A stretch of 64,000 nucleotides of DNA from Geodermatophilus nigrescens (GCF_900129495.1 NZ_FQVX01000002.1:124001-188000); one strand, 5' to 3'. Shown: positions 8,826 through 17,390, counted from the first letter of the stretch. Notes: generated by a model not told the origin, from the letters alone. Made by a program: numbers and translations.

Positions 8826-9556
8826 GGCCGCTCCTCCCGCCGGCGCGCCCGCAGCGCGTCGAGCCCGCCCTGGGCGTCGGCGGTGTCGATCCGCTCGGCT
8901 GCCGCGGCGTCCCCGGCCCGCAGCGCGCGGACCAGCGCGCGGTGGCTGCCGTAGCGGTCGAGGCCGAAGCTGCCGTCGGCGGCGATCAGCTCCAGCAGCC
9001 GCGCCCGGCGCTCGGGGCGGGAGAACACCCGCGACTGCTCGAGCAGCCGGACCAGCACCGGGTTGTTCGCGCACGCCTCGAGGGTGTCGTTGAACTCCTG
9101 CATGAGGTCCAGCAGCGCCGTCACGTGCCGCTCGACGTCCTCGCCCTGGCGGTAGCGGGTGGTCAGCACGATGAGCGCGTCGTCGGCCCGGTCGAGGACC
9201 GCGTCGAGCCGGTCGAGCTGCTCGGGCGTCGCGTGCCGGGCCGCGAAGCGGGCCACCAGGCCCCGCAGGGCGACCTCGACCTCCGCGAGGTCGTCGATCG
9301 CGCGGTCGTGCAGGTCGGTGACGACGACGGTGCGCGGCCCGAGGCGCTGGATCAGCCCGTCCTGCTCGAGCCGCCGGATGGCCTCGCGCACCGGGGTCGG
9401 GCTCACCGCGAGCTCCTCGGCCAGGCCGCGCTCGGTGACCTTCTGCCCGGGCCGCAGCTCCCCGGAGCCGATCCGTCCCCGGACGGCGCGGTACACGAGC
9501 TCGGCGCGCGTCGTCCCCGTCTCCTCGGCCGTCCCCGGCCCTCCCGACAGCGTCAT
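8822..9556 (-). CDS. GntR-family regulator with FCD domain
   Basis: A 244-residue FadR-subfamily regulator. The N-terminal winged helix spans about residues 14-80, with GQKVTERGLAEELAVSPTPVREAIRRL; the C-terminal all-helical FCD domain carries His residues near 142 and 210 that usually bind a metal and a carboxylate effector. ATG 9556 is chosen because a TACGGT -10 element lies six bases upstream (9563-9568 on this strand), consistent with a leaderless mRNA; upstream starts would lengthen the protein into the promoter. It heads the leftward operon and faces the rightward MFS operon, so it most likely controls both by binding the 100-bp gap. Confidence 0.88.
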   Translation of the reverse strand: MTLSGGPGTAEETGTTRAELVYRAVRGRIGSGELRPGQKVTERGLAEELAVSPTPVREAIRRLEQDGLIQRLGPRTVVVTDLHDRAIDDLAEVEVALRGLVARFAARHATPEQLDRLDAVLDRADDALIVLTTRYRQGEDVERHVTALLDLMQEFNDTLEACANNPVLVRLLEQSRVFSRPERRARLLELIAADGSFGLDRYGSHRALVRALRAGDAAAAERIDTADAQGGLDALRARRREERP

Positions 9557-9656
9557 GGCGTCACCGTACCGCCCTCCATGGCATCCGCACATGACACCCC
9601 TTGACGCATTTGCCATAGCAACTACGGTGACCGCAGCCACAGTCGAGGAGGACCGC
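9557..9656. promoter_or_regulatory. Divergent promoter/operator region of the gntR locus
   Basis: Rightward promoter: -35 TTGACG (9601-9606), 16-bp spacer, -10 TACGGT (9623-9628), then GAGGAG just before ATG 9657. Leftward: -10 TACGGT on the minus strand (9563-9568), six bases from the gntR ATG. The rightward spacer contains the dyad TTGCCATAGCAA (9610-9621), and a distant pair ATGGCA (9578-9583)/TGCCAT (9611-9616) is also present. These are candidate GntR binding sites; a repressor there would block the rightward promoter. Confidence 0.6.
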
Positions 9657-11069
9657 ATGGCAGATCGCATGGCAGCGCGCACCGCCGACGCCCCGGCCGC
9701 CGACCCCCGGGTCGCCCAGCGCGCCGGCACCCGCCGGATCACCTTCTACGTCGCCCTCGCGGTCTTCGCGCAGGAGTCGACCTGGAACTTCTACGACAAC
9801 CGGGTGCCGGAGCTGCTGCGCGAGCTCGTGCCCAGCGTGGCGGTCATCGGCCTGCTCATGGGCATGGACAACCTGCTCGGCATCGTCATCCAGCCCTGGA
9901 TCGGCAACCGGTCGGACAACACCCGCACCCGGTGGGGCCGGCGCATCCCGTACCTGGCGGTGATGATGCCGCTGGCCGCGGTGCTGTTCCTGCTCATCCC
10001 GCACGCGCCCTCGCTGGGCTGGCTGATCGTGGTGATCTTCGCCTACGCGCTGGTCATGAACTCCTTCAAGCCGATCAGCGAGTCACTGATGCCGGACTTC
10101 ATCGCCCCCGAGCGGCGCAGCCGGGCCAACGCCGCGGTGAAGATCGCCTCCGCGCTGACGACGATCGTCGCCGCGCTGGTCAGCCTGCTGCTCGTCGACG
10201 ACCACCCGAGGCTCGCGTTCGCCGTCCCCTCGGCGCTCATGCTCGTGGCGGCCGGCGTGCTGGTGTGGCGGGTCCGCGACAGCCGCTCCCCGGCCTACCA
10301 GGCCGCGCTCGCCGAGGACCGGCGCGCGGCCGGCGGCGGTCCGGGAGGGGAGCAGCGGGAACGGGACGCGCAGGGCCGGGCCGCCCAGGCGGCGGAGGAG
10401 GACGCCGCGACGCTCAGCTCCGGCGGCGCCGGGGTCGGCCTGCCGCTGCGGGCCGTCGTCGGGGAGCTGATGCGCTCCCCGGACCGCAGCCGGGTCCTGC
10501 TGCTGGTCGCCGTCCTCGCCTTCGGCGGCGCCTGGGCCGGCGTGCGCTCGCTGATGACGCCCTACGGCGTCACCGCGCTGGGCCTGTCCGACGGCGCCGC
10601 CGGCGGGCTGACGCTGCCCAGCGGCATCGCGTTCATCCTCGCCGCCTACCCCGCGGCGCTGTTCGCCGAGCGGGTCGGCCGGCTGCGGATCATGGCCGCC
10701 GGCGTCACCGTCTTCGCCGCGGCGATGGTGCTCGGCCTGCTCGTCCGCACGCCGACGGTGACCGTCGTCGCGCTGTGCCTGGGCGCGGCCGGCGCCGCCG
10801 GGTTCATCGTCAACGCCGTCGTCGTGCTGTGGAACCTGGCGCCCACCTCGCGGGTGCTCGGCGCCTACACCGGCATCTACACCGTCGCCTGGGTCTCCGG
10901 CGGTTTCCTCGGCCCGGCGCTGCTCGGGCTGCTCATCGACCTCACCACCTGGGACCTCCTGCTGCTGCACACCGCCGTGCTCGCCGCGCTGGCCCTGGCG
11001 GTGCTGCTGCGGCTCGCGCGCCGGCACCGGCGGCGCGCCGCGGCCGGCGAGGAGGTCGTCGCCCTGTGA
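9657..11069 (+). CDS. MFS transporter, GPH/SLC45-like
   Basis: A 470-residue carrier with about 12 membrane segments. NFYDNRVPELL and QPWIGNRSDNTRTRWGRRIPYL (read in two halves, residues about 45-105) match the glycoside/pentoside/hexuronide-type and SLC45-like transporters. A hydrophilic central loop of roughly 50 residues rich in Gly, Glu and Arg (about 215-265) separates the two six-helix halves. ATG 9657 follows a GAGGAGGACC ribosome binding site and the promoter described at 9601. It is the first gene of the rightward operon and is the likely importer of the substrate used by the next four genes. Confidence 0.85.
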   Translation: MADRMAARTADAPAADPRVAQRAGTRRITFYVALAVFAQESTWNFYDNRVPELLRELVPSVAVIGLLMGMDNLLGIVIQPWIGNRSDNTRTRWGRRIPYLAVMMPLAAVLFLLIPHAPSLGWLIVVIFAYALVMNSFKPISESLMPDFIAPERRSRANAAVKIASALTTIVAALVSLLLVDDHPRLAFAVPSALMLVAAGVLVWRVRDSRSPAYQAALAEDRRAAGGGPGGEQRERDAQGRAAQAAEEDAATLSSGGAGVGLPLRAVVGELMRSPDRSRVLLLVAVLAFGGAWAGVRSLMTPYGVTALGLSDGAAGGLTLPSGIAFILAAYPAALFAERVGRLRIMAAGVTVFAAAMVLGLLVRTPTVTVVALCLGAAGAAGFIVNAVVVLWNLAPTSRVLGAYTGIYTVAWVSGGFLGPALLGLLIDLTTWDLLLLHTAVLAALALAVLLRLARRHRRRAAAGEEVVAL

Positions 11070-12043
11070 CGACGACGGGCACGGTGCTGGTCACCACCGA
11101 CCACCTGGTCCCCGGCGACGAGGTCGACGTGCTGCTGCGCGAGGCCGGCTGGAGCACGCGGCACCGGCCGCTGCGAGGCGCGCGGACGGAGGACGACCTC
11201 GTCGCCGCGCTGGACGGCGCGGCCGGCGCGCTCATCGCCAACGAGCCGGTGACCGCCGCGGTCCTCGCCCGGGCGCCGCGGCTGCGGGCCGTCGTGCGCA
11301 CCGGGGTCGGGTACGACTCCGTGGACGTCGACGCCGCGACCGCCGCCGGCGTCTCGGTCAGCAACCTGCCGGGCGTCAACGCGGGCGCGGTGGCCGAGTA
11401 CACCCTCGCGCTGCTGCTGGCGCAGGCCCGCCGGCTGGTGCCGGTGGCCACCGCGGTCGCGGCGGGCGGCTGGCCCCGGGAGGGCGGCACCGAGCTGCGG
11501 GGGAAGACCCTCGGCCTCGTCGGCCTGGGCGCCGCCGCGCGGGCCGTCGTCCCCCTGGCGCAGGCGTTCGGGATGCGCGTCGTCTGCACGACCGGGGTCC
11601 CGCCCGCGGAGCGCGACGTCCCCGGCGTCCGGTTCGTGGAGCTCGACGAGCTGCTCGCCACCTCCGACCTCGTCTCCGTGCACACCGCGCTCACGCCCCG
11701 CACCCGGGGCCTGCTCGACGCCGCCGCGCTCGCCCGGATGAAGCCGACGGCCCACCTGGTCAACACCGCGCGCGGGGCGGTCGTCGACGAGGCCGCGCTC
11801 GCCGACGCCGTCCGCGCCGGCCGGCTCGCCGGGGCCGCCCTCGACGTGACCGCCACCGAACCGCTCCCTGCTGACAGCCCGCTGCGCGGCGTCGACGGCA
11901 TCACCGTCACCTCGCACCTCGCCGGCCAGACCGCCGAGGCGCGCCGCGCCGCCGGCCTGGAGGGCGCCCGCGAGCTGCTGGCCGCCCTCCGCGGCGAGCC
12001 GCGGCACTCCCTCAACGCCCACCTGATCGGGAGGACCCCGTGA
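11066..12043 (+). CDS. D-2-hydroxyacid dehydrogenase (phosphoglycerate dehydrogenase-like)
   Basis: A 325-residue NAD(P)-dependent oxidoreductase that interconverts 2-oxoacids and D-2-hydroxyacids; glyoxylate/hydroxypyruvate reduction is a likely activity. The cofactor motif appears as GLVGLGAAAR (about residue 151). The catalytic triad is visible: Arg in NTARGAVVDE (about 235), Glu in ATEPLPADSP (about 264) and His in VTSHLAG (about 283). GTG 11066 overlaps the MFS stop (GTGA) and its own stop overlaps the next GTG, so it is coupled on both sides. With glycerate kinase on the other arm it offers a hydroxypyruvate-to-glycerate route. Confidence 0.87.
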   Translation: MTTTGTVLVTTDHLVPGDEVDVLLREAGWSTRHRPLRGARTEDDLVAALDGAAGALIANEPVTAAVLARAPRLRAVVRTGVGYDSVDVDAATAAGVSVSNLPGVNAGAVAEYTLALLLAQARRLVPVATAVAAGGWPREGGTELRGKTLGLVGLGAAARAVVPLAQAFGMRVVCTTGVPPAERDVPGVRFVELDELLATSDLVSVHTALTPRTRGLLDAAALARMKPTAHLVNTARGAVVDEAALADAVRAGRLAGAALDVTATEPLPADSPLRGVDGITVTSHLAGQTAEARRAAGLEGARELLAALRGEPRHSLNAHLIGRTP

Positions 12044-13698
12044 GCACCGAGAACGCCGACGTCGTCGTCGTGGGGGCGGGCCTCGCCGGCCTCGCCGCGA
12101 CCGCCGAGCTGGTGGACGCCGGCCGCCGCGTCGTGCTGGTCGACCAGGAGCCGGAGCAGAGCCTCGGCGGCCAGGCCTCCTGGTCCTTCGGCGGGCTCTT
12201 CCTCGTCGACTCCCCGGAGCAGCGGCGCATGGGCGTCCGCGACTCGCAGGAGCTGGCCTGGCAGGACTGGCTCGGCACCGCCGGCTTCGACCGGCCCGAG
12301 GACGGCTGGCCCCGCGCGTGGGCCGAGGCCTACGTCGACTTCGCGGCGGGTGAGAAGCGCGCCTGGCTGCACGGGATGGGCGTGCGGTTCTTCCCCCTCG
12401 TCGGCTGGGCCGAGCGCGGGGGCCACACCGCCACCGGTCCCGGCAACTCGGTGCCGCGCTTCCACATCACCTGGGGCACCGGCCCGGGCGTGCTCGAGCC
12501 GTTCCTGCGTCGCGTCCTCGCGGGGATCGCGCGCGGCCGGGTGCGGCTGGCCTGCCGCCACCGGGTCGACGAGCTCGTCGTCACCGCCGGCCGGGTGACC
12601 GGTGTGCGCGGCAGCGTGCTCGAGCCCAGCGACGCACCGCGCGGGGCGACGACGTCGCGCACCGTCGTCGGCGGGTTCGAGTTCGGCGCCCAGGCCGTCG
12701 TCGTGACCTCGGGCGGCATCGGCGGCAACCACGACCTGGTCCGCGCCCACTGGCCCGAGCGGCTGGGCACCCCGCCCGCGCGGATGGTCACCGGCGTCCC
12801 GGCGCACGTGGACGGCCGGATGCTGGCGATCGCGCAGGCGGCCGGGGGAGCGGTGGTCAACCCCGACCGCATGTGGCACTACGTCGAGGGCGTGCAGAAC
12901 TGGGACCCGATCTGGCCCGGGCACGGCATCCGGATCCTGCCCGGGCCGTCGTCGCTGTGGTTCGACGCGCTGGGCCGGCGGCTGCCGGTGCCGCTGTTCC
13001 CCGGCTTCGACACCCTCGGCACCCTCGCCCACCTGCGCGCCACCGGGCACGACCACAGCTGGTTCGTCCTCACCCAGCGGATCATCGAGAAGGAGTTCGC
13101 CCTCTCGGGGTCGGAGCAGAACCCCGACCTGACCGGGAAGAGCGTCCGCCAGGTGCTCGGCCGGGTGCGGCCGGGCGCGGCGCCGCCGGTCGAGGCCTTC
13201 ACGGAGAAGGGCGAGGACTTCGTCGTCGCGGACACCCTGGAGGAGCTGGTCGAGGGCATGAACGCCCTGACCCCGGAGGCGCCGCTCGACGTCGCGGACA
13301 TCCGCCGCGAGGTGGAGGCCCGCGACCGGGAGGTCGACCACCCGTTCACCAAGGACCTGCAGGTCGCCGCCATCCGCAACGCGCGGCGCTACCGCGGGGA
13401 CAGGCTGATGCGCACCGCCGCGCCGCACAGGATCCTCGACCCGGCGGCGGGACCGCTCATCGCCGTCCGGCTGCACGTGCTGACCCGCAAGACCCTCGGC
13501 GGCCTGCACACCGACCTGTCCGGACGCGTTCTCGGCGCCGGCGGCGAGCCCGTCGACGGGTTGTGGGCCGCCGGCGAGGCCAGCGGCTTCGGCGGCGGCG
13601 GCATGCACGGCTACCGCTCGCTCGAGGGCACGTTCCTCGGCGGGTGCCTCTTCTCCGGCCGACAGGCCGGCCGCGCCGTCGCCGAGGCGACGGCATGA
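12040..13698 (+). CDS. FAD-binding dehydrogenase (fumarate reductase/KsdD-like flavoprotein)
   Basis: A 552-residue flavoprotein with an N-terminal FAD motif VVVVGAGLAGLAATAEL and a strongly conserved C-terminal block GGLHTDLSGRVLG followed by LWAAGEASGFGGGGMHGY (about residues 485-525), as in the fumarate reductase/ketosteroid dehydrogenase flavoprotein superfamily. The family introduces or removes C=C bonds next to carbonyl groups; here the exact substrate is unknown. It overlaps its neighbours by 4 bp at both ends. No iron-sulfur or cytochrome partner is encoded nearby, so it is presumably a soluble single-subunit dehydrogenase. Confidence 0.8.
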   Translation: MSTENADVVVVGAGLAGLAATAELVDAGRRVVLVDQEPEQSLGGQASWSFGGLFLVDSPEQRRMGVRDSQELAWQDWLGTAGFDRPEDGWPRAWAEAYVDFAAGEKRAWLHGMGVRFFPLVGWAERGGHTATGPGNSVPRFHITWGTGPGVLEPFLRRVLAGIARGRVRLACRHRVDELVVTAGRVTGVRGSVLEPSDAPRGATTSRTVVGGFEFGAQAVVVTSGGIGGNHDLVRAHWPERLGTPPARMVTGVPAHVDGRMLAIAQAAGGAVVNPDRMWHYVEGVQNWDPIWPGHGIRILPGPSSLWFDALGRRLPVPLFPGFDTLGTLAHLRATGHDHSWFVLTQRIIEKEFALSGSEQNPDLTGKSVRQVLGRVRPGAAPPVEAFTEKGEDFVVADTLEELVEGMNALTPEAPLDVADIRREVEARDREVDHPFTKDLQVAAIRNARRYRGDRLMRTAAPHRILDPAAGPLIAVRLHVLTRKTLGGLHTDLSGRVLGAGGEPVDGLWAAGEASGFGGGGMHGYRSLEGTFLGGCLFSGRQAGRAVAEATA

Positions 13699-15125
13699 CC
13701 ACCCCGCCCGGGACGTCCACCGACGACAGGAACGAGCACTCCGTGACCGCAACGACCCCTCCGGACGCCGTCCGCGTCCTCGTCCCCTCCGGCATGCTCG
13801 GCAGCGGCTTCGACCCCGCGGCGATCGAGCGCGGCCTGGCGATGGGCGCCGACGCCATCACCGTCGACGGCGGCTCCACCGACTCCGGCCCCCACTACCT
13901 GGGGTCGGGCACGCCGAAGACGACGGCGGCCGCCGTGGCCCGCGACCTGCGGTACCTGCTGCGGGCCGCCGCCACCGCCCGCATCCCGCTGATCGTCGGG
14001 TCGTGCGGCACCAGCGGCACCGACTCCGGCGTCGACTGGGTGGCCGGCATCGCCGCGACCGTCCTGCGCGAGGAGGAACTGGACCTCACCGTCGCCCGCG
14101 TCTACAGCGAGCAGGACGCCGCCGACCTCAAGGAGCGGCTCAACGAGGGCCGCATCTCCCCGCTGCCCCCGCTCGGCGAGCTCGACGCCGACACGCTGGA
14201 GAGCTGCACCCACGTCGTCGGCGTCATGGGGCACGAGCCGATCGTCGCGGCGCTGGAGGCCGGCGCCGACGTCGTGCTGGCCGGCCGCGCCACCGACACC
14301 GCCCTCGCCGCCGCCGTCCCGCTGATGCGCGGCATGCCGGCCGGGCCGAGCTGGCACGCGGCCAAGATCGTCGAGTGCGGCGGGCAGTGCACCACCAACC
14401 CGCGCGAGCGCGAGGTCTTCGTGACGGTCGACGCCACCGGCTTCACCGTCGAGCCGCTCGGCGAGGCCACCGCCTGCACGCCGACGTCGGTGGCGGCGCA
14501 CATGCTCTACGAGACGGTGGACCCGTTCACCATGCGCGAGCCCGACGGCTGGATCGACGTCACCGACGCCACCTACACCGCCCTCGACGACCGCCGGGTC
14601 CGCGTGGAGGGCTCCCGGTTCGTGCCCGCCGCGCAGAAGACCATCAAGCTCGAGGGCGCCCGCGTCGCCGGCTACACGACCATGTCGTTCACCGGCATCC
14701 GCGACCCGCTGGTCCTCGCCGAGATCGACGACTGGGCGGCGTTCCTGCGCGAGGTGCTCACCGACCGGGTGCAGCAGACGCTCGGCCTGGAGCCGCCGCA
14801 GTACGCCGTCGACCTCCGGCTCTACGGCCACGACGCCGTCCTCGGGCACCTGGAGCGGCCGACCGCGCCACCCCGGGAGGTCGGCGTGATGCTGCTCGTG
14901 CAGGCCGCCGACCAGGCCACCGCGACCGCCGTCGCCAAGGTGGCGAACCCGCTGATGCTGCACCTGCCCACCCGCGGGATGCAGCACCTGCCGAGCTTCG
15001 CCTTCCCCACCTCCCCGGCCGAGACCGAGCGCGGCCCGTCCTACGAGTTCGTCCTGCACCACGTCGTCGACGTCGACGACCCCACCAGCATGTTCCGCAC
15101 CGTGATCGACGGGAGCCCCGCGTGA
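13695..15125 (+). CDS. AtuA-family protein (acyclic terpene utilisation, DUF1446)
   Basis: A 476-residue protein of the AtuA/DUF1446 family. Typical segments are AITVDGGSTDSGPHYLG (about residue 55), VGSCGTSGTDSGVDW (about 100) and CGGQCTTNPRE (about 230). AtuA is needed for citronellol and geraniol use in Pseudomonas, but family members are found in many carboxylate operons and no reaction is established. ATG 13695 overlaps the previous stop (ATGA); GTG 13743, 16 codons later and preceded by AGGAACGAG, is a plausible alternative start. The next gene encodes its usual partner, DUF4387, again with a 4-bp overlap, which suggests a two-subunit complex. Confidence 0.85.
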   Translation: MTTPPGTSTDDRNEHSVTATTPPDAVRVLVPSGMLGSGFDPAAIERGLAMGADAITVDGGSTDSGPHYLGSGTPKTTAAAVARDLRYLLRAAATARIPLIVGSCGTSGTDSGVDWVAGIAATVLREEELDLTVARVYSEQDAADLKERLNEGRISPLPPLGELDADTLESCTHVVGVMGHEPIVAALEAGADVVLAGRATDTALAAAVPLMRGMPAGPSWHAAKIVECGGQCTTNPREREVFVTVDATGFTVEPLGEATACTPTSVAAHMLYETVDPFTMREPDGWIDVTDATYTALDDRRVRVEGSRFVPAAQKTIKLEGARVAGYTTMSFTGIRDPLVLAEIDDWAAFLREVLTDRVQQTLGLEPPQYAVDLRLYGHDAVLGHLERPTAPPREVGVMLLVQAADQATATAVAKVANPLMLHLPTRGMQHLPSFAFPTSPAETERGPSYEFVLHHVVDVDDPTSMFRTVIDGSPA

Positions 15126-15430
15126 GCGCCACCCTCGGCGACCTCGCCCTCGAGGTCCGCTCCAAGAACGCCGGCCCGTTCTGGGTGACGATGGAGGTGT
15201 TCCTGCGCGACGCCGAGGGCTACGCGATCGCCGCGGCCGCCGTCGACGAGCAGGTCGTCGCCCGCTTGTACGCCGTCGACCCGGCCACCGTGCGGGTGTT
15301 CCGCATCCCCGCGCTGCACGTGGTCAAGGTGTCCTTCCCCCGGCCGGTGCCGCAGGGCAGCCTGGCCGACCGGGACCTGCACGCCGGCCAGCACCACGTG
15401 CCGCTCGCCTCGCTGGTGCCGGGCGCCTGA
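15122..15430 (+). CDS. DUF4387 protein, partner of AtuA
   Basis: A 102-residue protein of the DUF4387 family, which is nearly always encoded directly after an AtuA-family gene. Recognisable sequence includes RSKNAGPFWVTMEVF (about residues 13-28) and the C-terminal ADRDLHAGQHHVPL. GTG 15122 overlaps the AtuA stop. Function is unknown; strict co-occurrence suggests a small subunit of an AtuA enzyme. It is the last gene of the operon and is followed by a hairpin. Confidence 0.83.
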   Translation: MSATLGDLALEVRSKNAGPFWVTMEVFLRDAEGYAIAAAAVDEQVVARLYAVDPATVRVFRIPALHVVKVSFPRPVPQGSLADRDLHAGQHHVPLASLVPGA

Positions 15431-15437
15431 CCGCGGG

Positions 15438-15457
15438 GCCGCCCGCGCACGGGCGGC
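15438..15457. terminator. Hairpin ending the atuA-DUF4387 operon
   Basis: GCCGCCCG and CGGGCGGC form a perfect 8-bp stem with a CGCA loop, eight bases after the DUF4387 stop. No T-tract follows. Confidence 0.5.
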
Positions 15458-15527
15458 GCCGGCACCGATGAGCCGGGCGGCCCCGCGCGGTCACCCCTGC
15501 ACCACGACGCAGGGGAGGGCGGGCGGC

Positions 15528-16313
15528 ATGACCGAGTACGCGACCACGTCAGCCGGCGACCGGATCGGCTTCGACCGGCGGGGCAGCGGCCCGGCCGTCG
15601 TGTTCATCGCGGGGGCCGGGCCGTTCCGGGCCGTCGACCCGCAGACCACCGCGACCGCCGAGCTGCTGGCCGGGCGGGGGCGCACCACCGTGGTGCACGA
15701 CCGCGTCGGCCGCGGCGACTCCTGGCGCGCGGGCCGGGTCGACCTCGACGACGAGCTCGCCGCGGTCGCCGCGCTGGTCGACGCCGCCGGCGGCCGGGCG
15801 GTGCTGTGCGGCCACTCCTCCGGCTGCGCCATCGCGCTGCGGGCGGCCGCCGAGGGCCTGCCGGTCGACGGGCTGGTGCTCTTCGAGGCCCCGCTCGACC
15901 CGCGCACCCCCGGGGTGGCGCAGTGGACGGCGGAGCTGTACCGCCTCCTCGACGCCGGCGACCGCCCCGGCGCGGTGGACCACTACATGCGCGACATCCC
16001 GCTCGACGTGCTCGCCGGCCTGCGGGAGTCCCCGCTGTGGGAGCCGTTCGTCCGGCACGCCGAGAGCCTGCGGGCCGACGCGCAGGCGCTGGAGTGGGCG
16101 ATGTCCGCGCCGCACGCCGAGCTGTTCGGCGGGCTGGACCTGCCGGTGCTGCTCGTCGTCGGCCGGGACGCCCTCGACGAGATGCCGGCCGCGGCCGCCT
16201 CGCTGGCCGCCGCGCTGCCGCGGGCCGGGCGCGCCGAGGTCGACGGCGCCCAGCACACCTGGGAGCCCCGGGCGATGGCCGACCTGCTGGCGGGCTTCCC
16301 GCCCGGCCGCTGA
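15528..16313 (+). CDS. Alpha/beta hydrolase
   Basis: A 261-residue alpha/beta-hydrolase. The nucleophile elbow is CGHSSGC (Ser about residue 97), the oxyanion region lies in FIAGAGPF (about 26), the acid is probably Asp in VVGRDALDEMP (about 211) and the base His in DGAQHTWEP (about 240). ATG 15528 is preceded by AGGGGAGGG; an in-frame upstream start at 15468 lacks such a site. It stands alone between the atuA operon terminator and the oxidoreductase gene. The substrate is unknown. Confidence 0.82.
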   Translation: MTEYATTSAGDRIGFDRRGSGPAVVFIAGAGPFRAVDPQTTATAELLAGRGRTTVVHDRVGRGDSWRAGRVDLDDELAAVAALVDAAGGRAVLCGHSSGCAIALRAAAEGLPVDGLVLFEAPLDPRTPGVAQWTAELYRLLDAGDRPGAVDHYMRDIPLDVLAGLRESPLWEPFVRHAESLRADAQALEWAMSAPHAELFGGLDLPVLLVVGRDALDEMPAAAASLAAALPRAGRAEVDGAQHTWEPRAMADLLAGFPPGR

Positions 16314-16398
16314 GACCGGGCCCGGGCACCGCCGTGCGACCCCGGTCACCTGCACTGACAGACTCGGCCGGACCGTCCCCGAGCGTCCAGGAGGACCC

Positions 16399-17364
16399 GT
16401 GCGCGCCGCCCAGATCGCCACCCTCGACGGCCCCTCAGCCATCGCCGTCGTCGACGTCCCCGAGCCCGACAGCGCGGGGAAGGTCGTCGTCGACGTGCAC
16501 GTGGCCGGGGTGACCTTCCCCGAGGTGCTGCTCAGCCGCGGCGAGTACCAGCTCAAGCCGCAGCCGCCGTTCGTGCCCGGCAGCGAGGTGGCCGGCGTGG
16601 TGCGCAGCGCCCCCGAGGGCAGCGGGTTCACCGCCGGCCAGCGGGTGGCCGCCTTCCCCGGCTTCGGCGGCTTCGCCGAGGTCGCCGCGGCCGACCCGGG
16701 CTTCGTCTTCCCGCTGCCCGACGCCGTCTCCTACGAGCAGGGTGCCGCGCTGCCGATGAACTACCTGACCATGCACTTCGCGCTGCGCCGGCGCGGGCAG
16801 CTGCGCGAGGGCGAGACGGTGCTCGTGCACGGCGCGGCCGGGGGCCTCGGCACCGCGGGCATCCAGCTCGCGAAGGCGTACGGCGCCCGGGTGATCGGCG
16901 TGGTCTCCAGCGAGGACAAGGCCGAGGCGGCCCGCGCCGCGGGTGCCGACGACGTCGTCCTCGCCGAGGGCTTCCGCGAGCGGGTCAAGGAGCTGACCGG
17001 GGGCCGCGGCGTCGACGTCGTCGCCGACCCGGTGGGCGGCGACCGGTTCACCGACTCGCTGCGCAGCCTCGCCCGCGAGGGCCGGCTGCTGGTGCTCGGC
17101 TTCACCGGCGGCGAGATCCCGACCGTGAAGGTCAACCGGCTGCTGCTCAACAACGTGTCCGTGGTCGGCGTCGGCTGGGGCGCCTTCTGGTCCGGCGAGC
17201 CGTCCTTCGTGCAGGAGCAGTGGGCCGACCTGCTGCCGCTGCTGGAGCGGGGCGCCCTGCAGCCGGTCCTCGGCACCGTGCACGACCTGGCCGACGCCGC
17301 GGCCGCCGTCACCGAGCTCGACGAGCGCCGCGCCACCGGCAAGGTGCTGCTGCGGGTGCGCTGA
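16399..17364 (+). CDS. NADPH:quinone oxidoreductase, zinc-free MDR family
   Basis: A 321-residue medium-chain dehydrogenase/reductase of the quinone oxidoreductase type. It lacks the structural zinc Cys cluster of alcohol dehydrogenases. The cofactor site is VHGAAGGLGTAGIQLAKAYGA (read as two parts, about residues 145-165), with GFTGGEIPTVKVNRLLLNN downstream as in YhdH/QOR-like members. GTG 16399 follows an AGGAGG site by five bases. The family reduces quinones or enones with NADPH; the physiological substrate here is unknown. It probably forms a transcript with the small gene 26 bases downstream or stands alone. Confidence 0.88.
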   Translation: MRAAQIATLDGPSAIAVVDVPEPDSAGKVVVDVHVAGVTFPEVLLSRGEYQLKPQPPFVPGSEVAGVVRSAPEGSGFTAGQRVAAFPGFGGFAEVAAADPGFVFPLPDAVSYEQGAALPMNYLTMHFALRRRGQLREGETVLVHGAAGGLGTAGIQLAKAYGARVIGVVSSEDKAEAARAAGADDVVLAEGFRERVKELTGGRGVDVVADPVGGDRFTDSLRSLAREGRLLVLGFTGGEIPTVKVNRLLLNNVSVVGVGWGAFWSGEPSFVQEQWADLLPLLERGALQPVLGTVHDLADAAAAVTELDERRATGKVLLRVR

Positions 17365-17390
17365 CCCGCGCGGTCGGGCAGCCTCGGGGC

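Noticed and set aside
15459-15527. Upstream in-frame start at 15468 for the alpha/beta hydrolase
   Set aside because: It lacks a ribosome binding site and adds 20 residues not expected for the fold; ATG 15528 has AGGGGAGGG in the right place.
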